From: JBDKGV01 sp039798005
GTDB taxonomy: Bacteria; Fibrobacterota; Fibrobacteria; UBA5070
DNA length: 12,567 bases
Direction: 5' to 3'
NCBI GenBank assembly: GCA_039798005.1
Contig: JBDKGV010000095.1
Location: 1 to 12,567, forward strand
In this document: one piece after another, positions 12,025 to 12,567 of the stretch
How positions within the stretch are numbered: position 1 is the first letter of the stretch
How the letters are laid out: each line of letters starts with the position of its first letter
The notes under the pieces: generated by a model
The model's database searches: none
What the model was told of the DNA's origin: nothing
The model's input: the letters and a program-made list of their open reading frames with translations, nothing else
Translations under genes and position numbers: made by a program

Positions 12025-12091
12025 CCGGGCTGCCTGCCAAGCCTCGGCCTTCGGCCGGGGTCTTGGGCAAAGCCGGCATCCCTGGCGCGGT
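12025..12091 (-). repeat. Dispersed two-block repeat, copy B (inverted relative to copy A)
   Basis: Block 2 (12025-12045) and block 1 (12057-12091) are the reverse complement of the blocks at 8059-8079 and 7971-8007. They are separated by an 11-bp mini-hairpin, GGCC-TTC-GGCC (12046-12056). This compact form is probably the original structure, and copy A the interrupted one. Confidence 0.85.
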
Positions 12092-12092
12092 T

Positions 12093-12122
12093 TTGACTCG
12101 ACATCGACGGTTCAGTTATGGC
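12093..12122 (+). promoter_or_regulatory. Possible promoter of the Cache-domain gene
   Basis: TTGACT (12093-12098) as -35, with TATGGC (12117-12122) 18 bp on, or TTATGG with 17 bp, as a weak -10. It begins directly after repeat copy B. Confidence 0.35.
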
Positions 12123-12159
12123 ATGATGGAATTCCAAATCCTATGAAAGGAATCCTGCC

Positions 12160-12567
12160 ATGAAACTTGCCGTCCGCTTTCTCTCCTGCCTCTTCCTGTT
12201 GGGCACGCTTTCCTTTGCCGGCGACGGCCAGGAGAAGGTCACGGCACTGGCTCTGCTCAAGAAGGCGACCGCTGCGGTCAAGGCGGACAAGGCCGCAGCC
12301 CTCAAGGAGATCTCCGATGCCAAGGGGCCCTATGTGGAAGGGGAGATCTACGTCTTCGCCTACGACCTGACGGGGACCATGCTGGCCCATCCCAAGAACC
12401 CCAAGCTCATCGGCAAGAATCTCATCGAGACTCCGGACGTGGACGGCAAGCTCTTCCGCAAGGAGATCGTGGAAGGCGCCAAGGCCAAGGGTACCGGGAC
12501 GGTCGACTACCGCTACAAGAATCCCGAGAGCGGCAAGATCGAGGACAAGACGACCCACTACGTGAAG
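12160..12567 (+). CDS. Secreted single Cache-domain protein (3' end outside window)
   Basis: The ATG at 12160 has AAGGA about eight bases upstream, and the frame is open to the right edge (136 codons seen). Residues 1-20 are a signal peptide (K, then a hydrophobic run, ending SFA). Residues about 25-50 form a Lys/Ala-rich helix. From about 57 the sequence YVEGEIYVFAYDLTGTMLAHPKNPKLIGKNLIETPDVDG has the features of a Cache_2-type sensor domain: a strand, then D-x-x-G-x-x-x-x-H-P, then the G-x-N turn and D-x-x-G. A second G-T-V-D-Y-R-Y-K-N-P strand follows. By family it binds small molecules such as carboxylates or amino acids in the periplasm. Whether it is a free binding protein or the sensor part of a longer receptor depends on sequence beyond the edge; the lack of a membrane helix so far favours a soluble protein. 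Confidence 0.8.
   Translation, partial: MKLAVRFLSCLFLLGTLSFAGDGQEKVTALALLKKATAAVKADKAAALKEISDAKGPYVEGEIYVFAYDLTGTMLAHPKNPKLIGKNLIETPDVDGKLFRKEIVEGAKAKGTGTVDYRYKNPESGKIEDKTTHYVK

Larger units (their letters stand above)
11908..12159. other. 252-bp intergenic region: hairpins, repeat copy B and a promoter
   Basis: No gene is visible between proB and the Cache-domain gene. In order it contains a bulged hairpin after proB, a perfect 9-bp-stem palindrome, copy B of the dispersed repeat, and a possible promoter for the next gene. Confidence 0.7.

Noticed and set aside
7971..12091. Inverted two-block repeats as ends of an insertion sequence or transposon
   Set aside because: The DNA between them holds ordinary core and transport genes with no transposase, and the repeats are hairpin-rich intergenic elements.
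1..12567. CRISPR array, tRNA or rRNA genes, phage or toxin-antitoxin genes
   Set aside because: No regularly spaced direct repeats, cloverleaf or conserved rRNA stretches, and no matching proteins were seen on either strand.

Overview
The window comes from a GC-rich (about 65% by eye) Gram-negative (diderm) bacterium. Outer-membrane proteins, a TolC-type channel, a lipoprotein adaptor and cleavable signal peptides all point to two membranes. The phylum cannot be settled from the sequence. Dense antisense open frames are a side effect of the GC content and were discarded.

Layout. Positions 2-277 (+) hold the last 91 codons of a BamA/TamA-like outer-membrane barrel. Facing it, 384-7235 (-) is one compact seven-gene export operon, read right to left: TetR regulator, TolC-like outer-membrane channel, HlyD/YbhG-like lipoprotein adaptor, two separate ABC ATPases, and two ABC-2 permeases. 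Four of the six junctions are 4-bp start/stop overlaps and the other two have gaps of 1 and 3 nt, so translation is probably coupled throughout. Content and order recall E. coli cecR-ybhGFSR, with YbhF split into two proteins and a dedicated TolC added. A good promoter (7277-7305) runs into a TetR-type operator (7250-7278), implying autorepression.

7381-7944 (+) is an exported two-cysteine glutathione peroxidase. 7945-8103 carries a dispersed palindromic repeat. 8104-8694 (-) is a small outer-membrane-type protein and 8757-9401 (-) a LysE/RhtB exporter. 9457-9981 (+) is an unknown acidic protein. hisA (10028-10786) and proB (10783-11907) follow on the + strand and overlap by 4 bp. 11908-12159 holds hairpins and the second, inverted copy of the dispersed repeat. 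A secreted Cache-domain protein starts at 12160 and runs off the right edge.

The signal no gene explains is a 13-bp near-palindrome, GACA-N5-TGTC with consensus GACAGATTCTGTC. It occurs ten times, plus at least four one-mismatch relatives. It lies almost entirely inside genes, on both coding strands and in all three codon phases, where chance predicts well under one copy. It looks like a genome-wide DNA signal (uptake, chromosome organisation, repair/recombination, or a nucleoid-protein or methylase site) rather than a promoter element. A second hidden element is an imperfect 37-bp palindrome embedded in the coding sequence for the TolC signal peptide.
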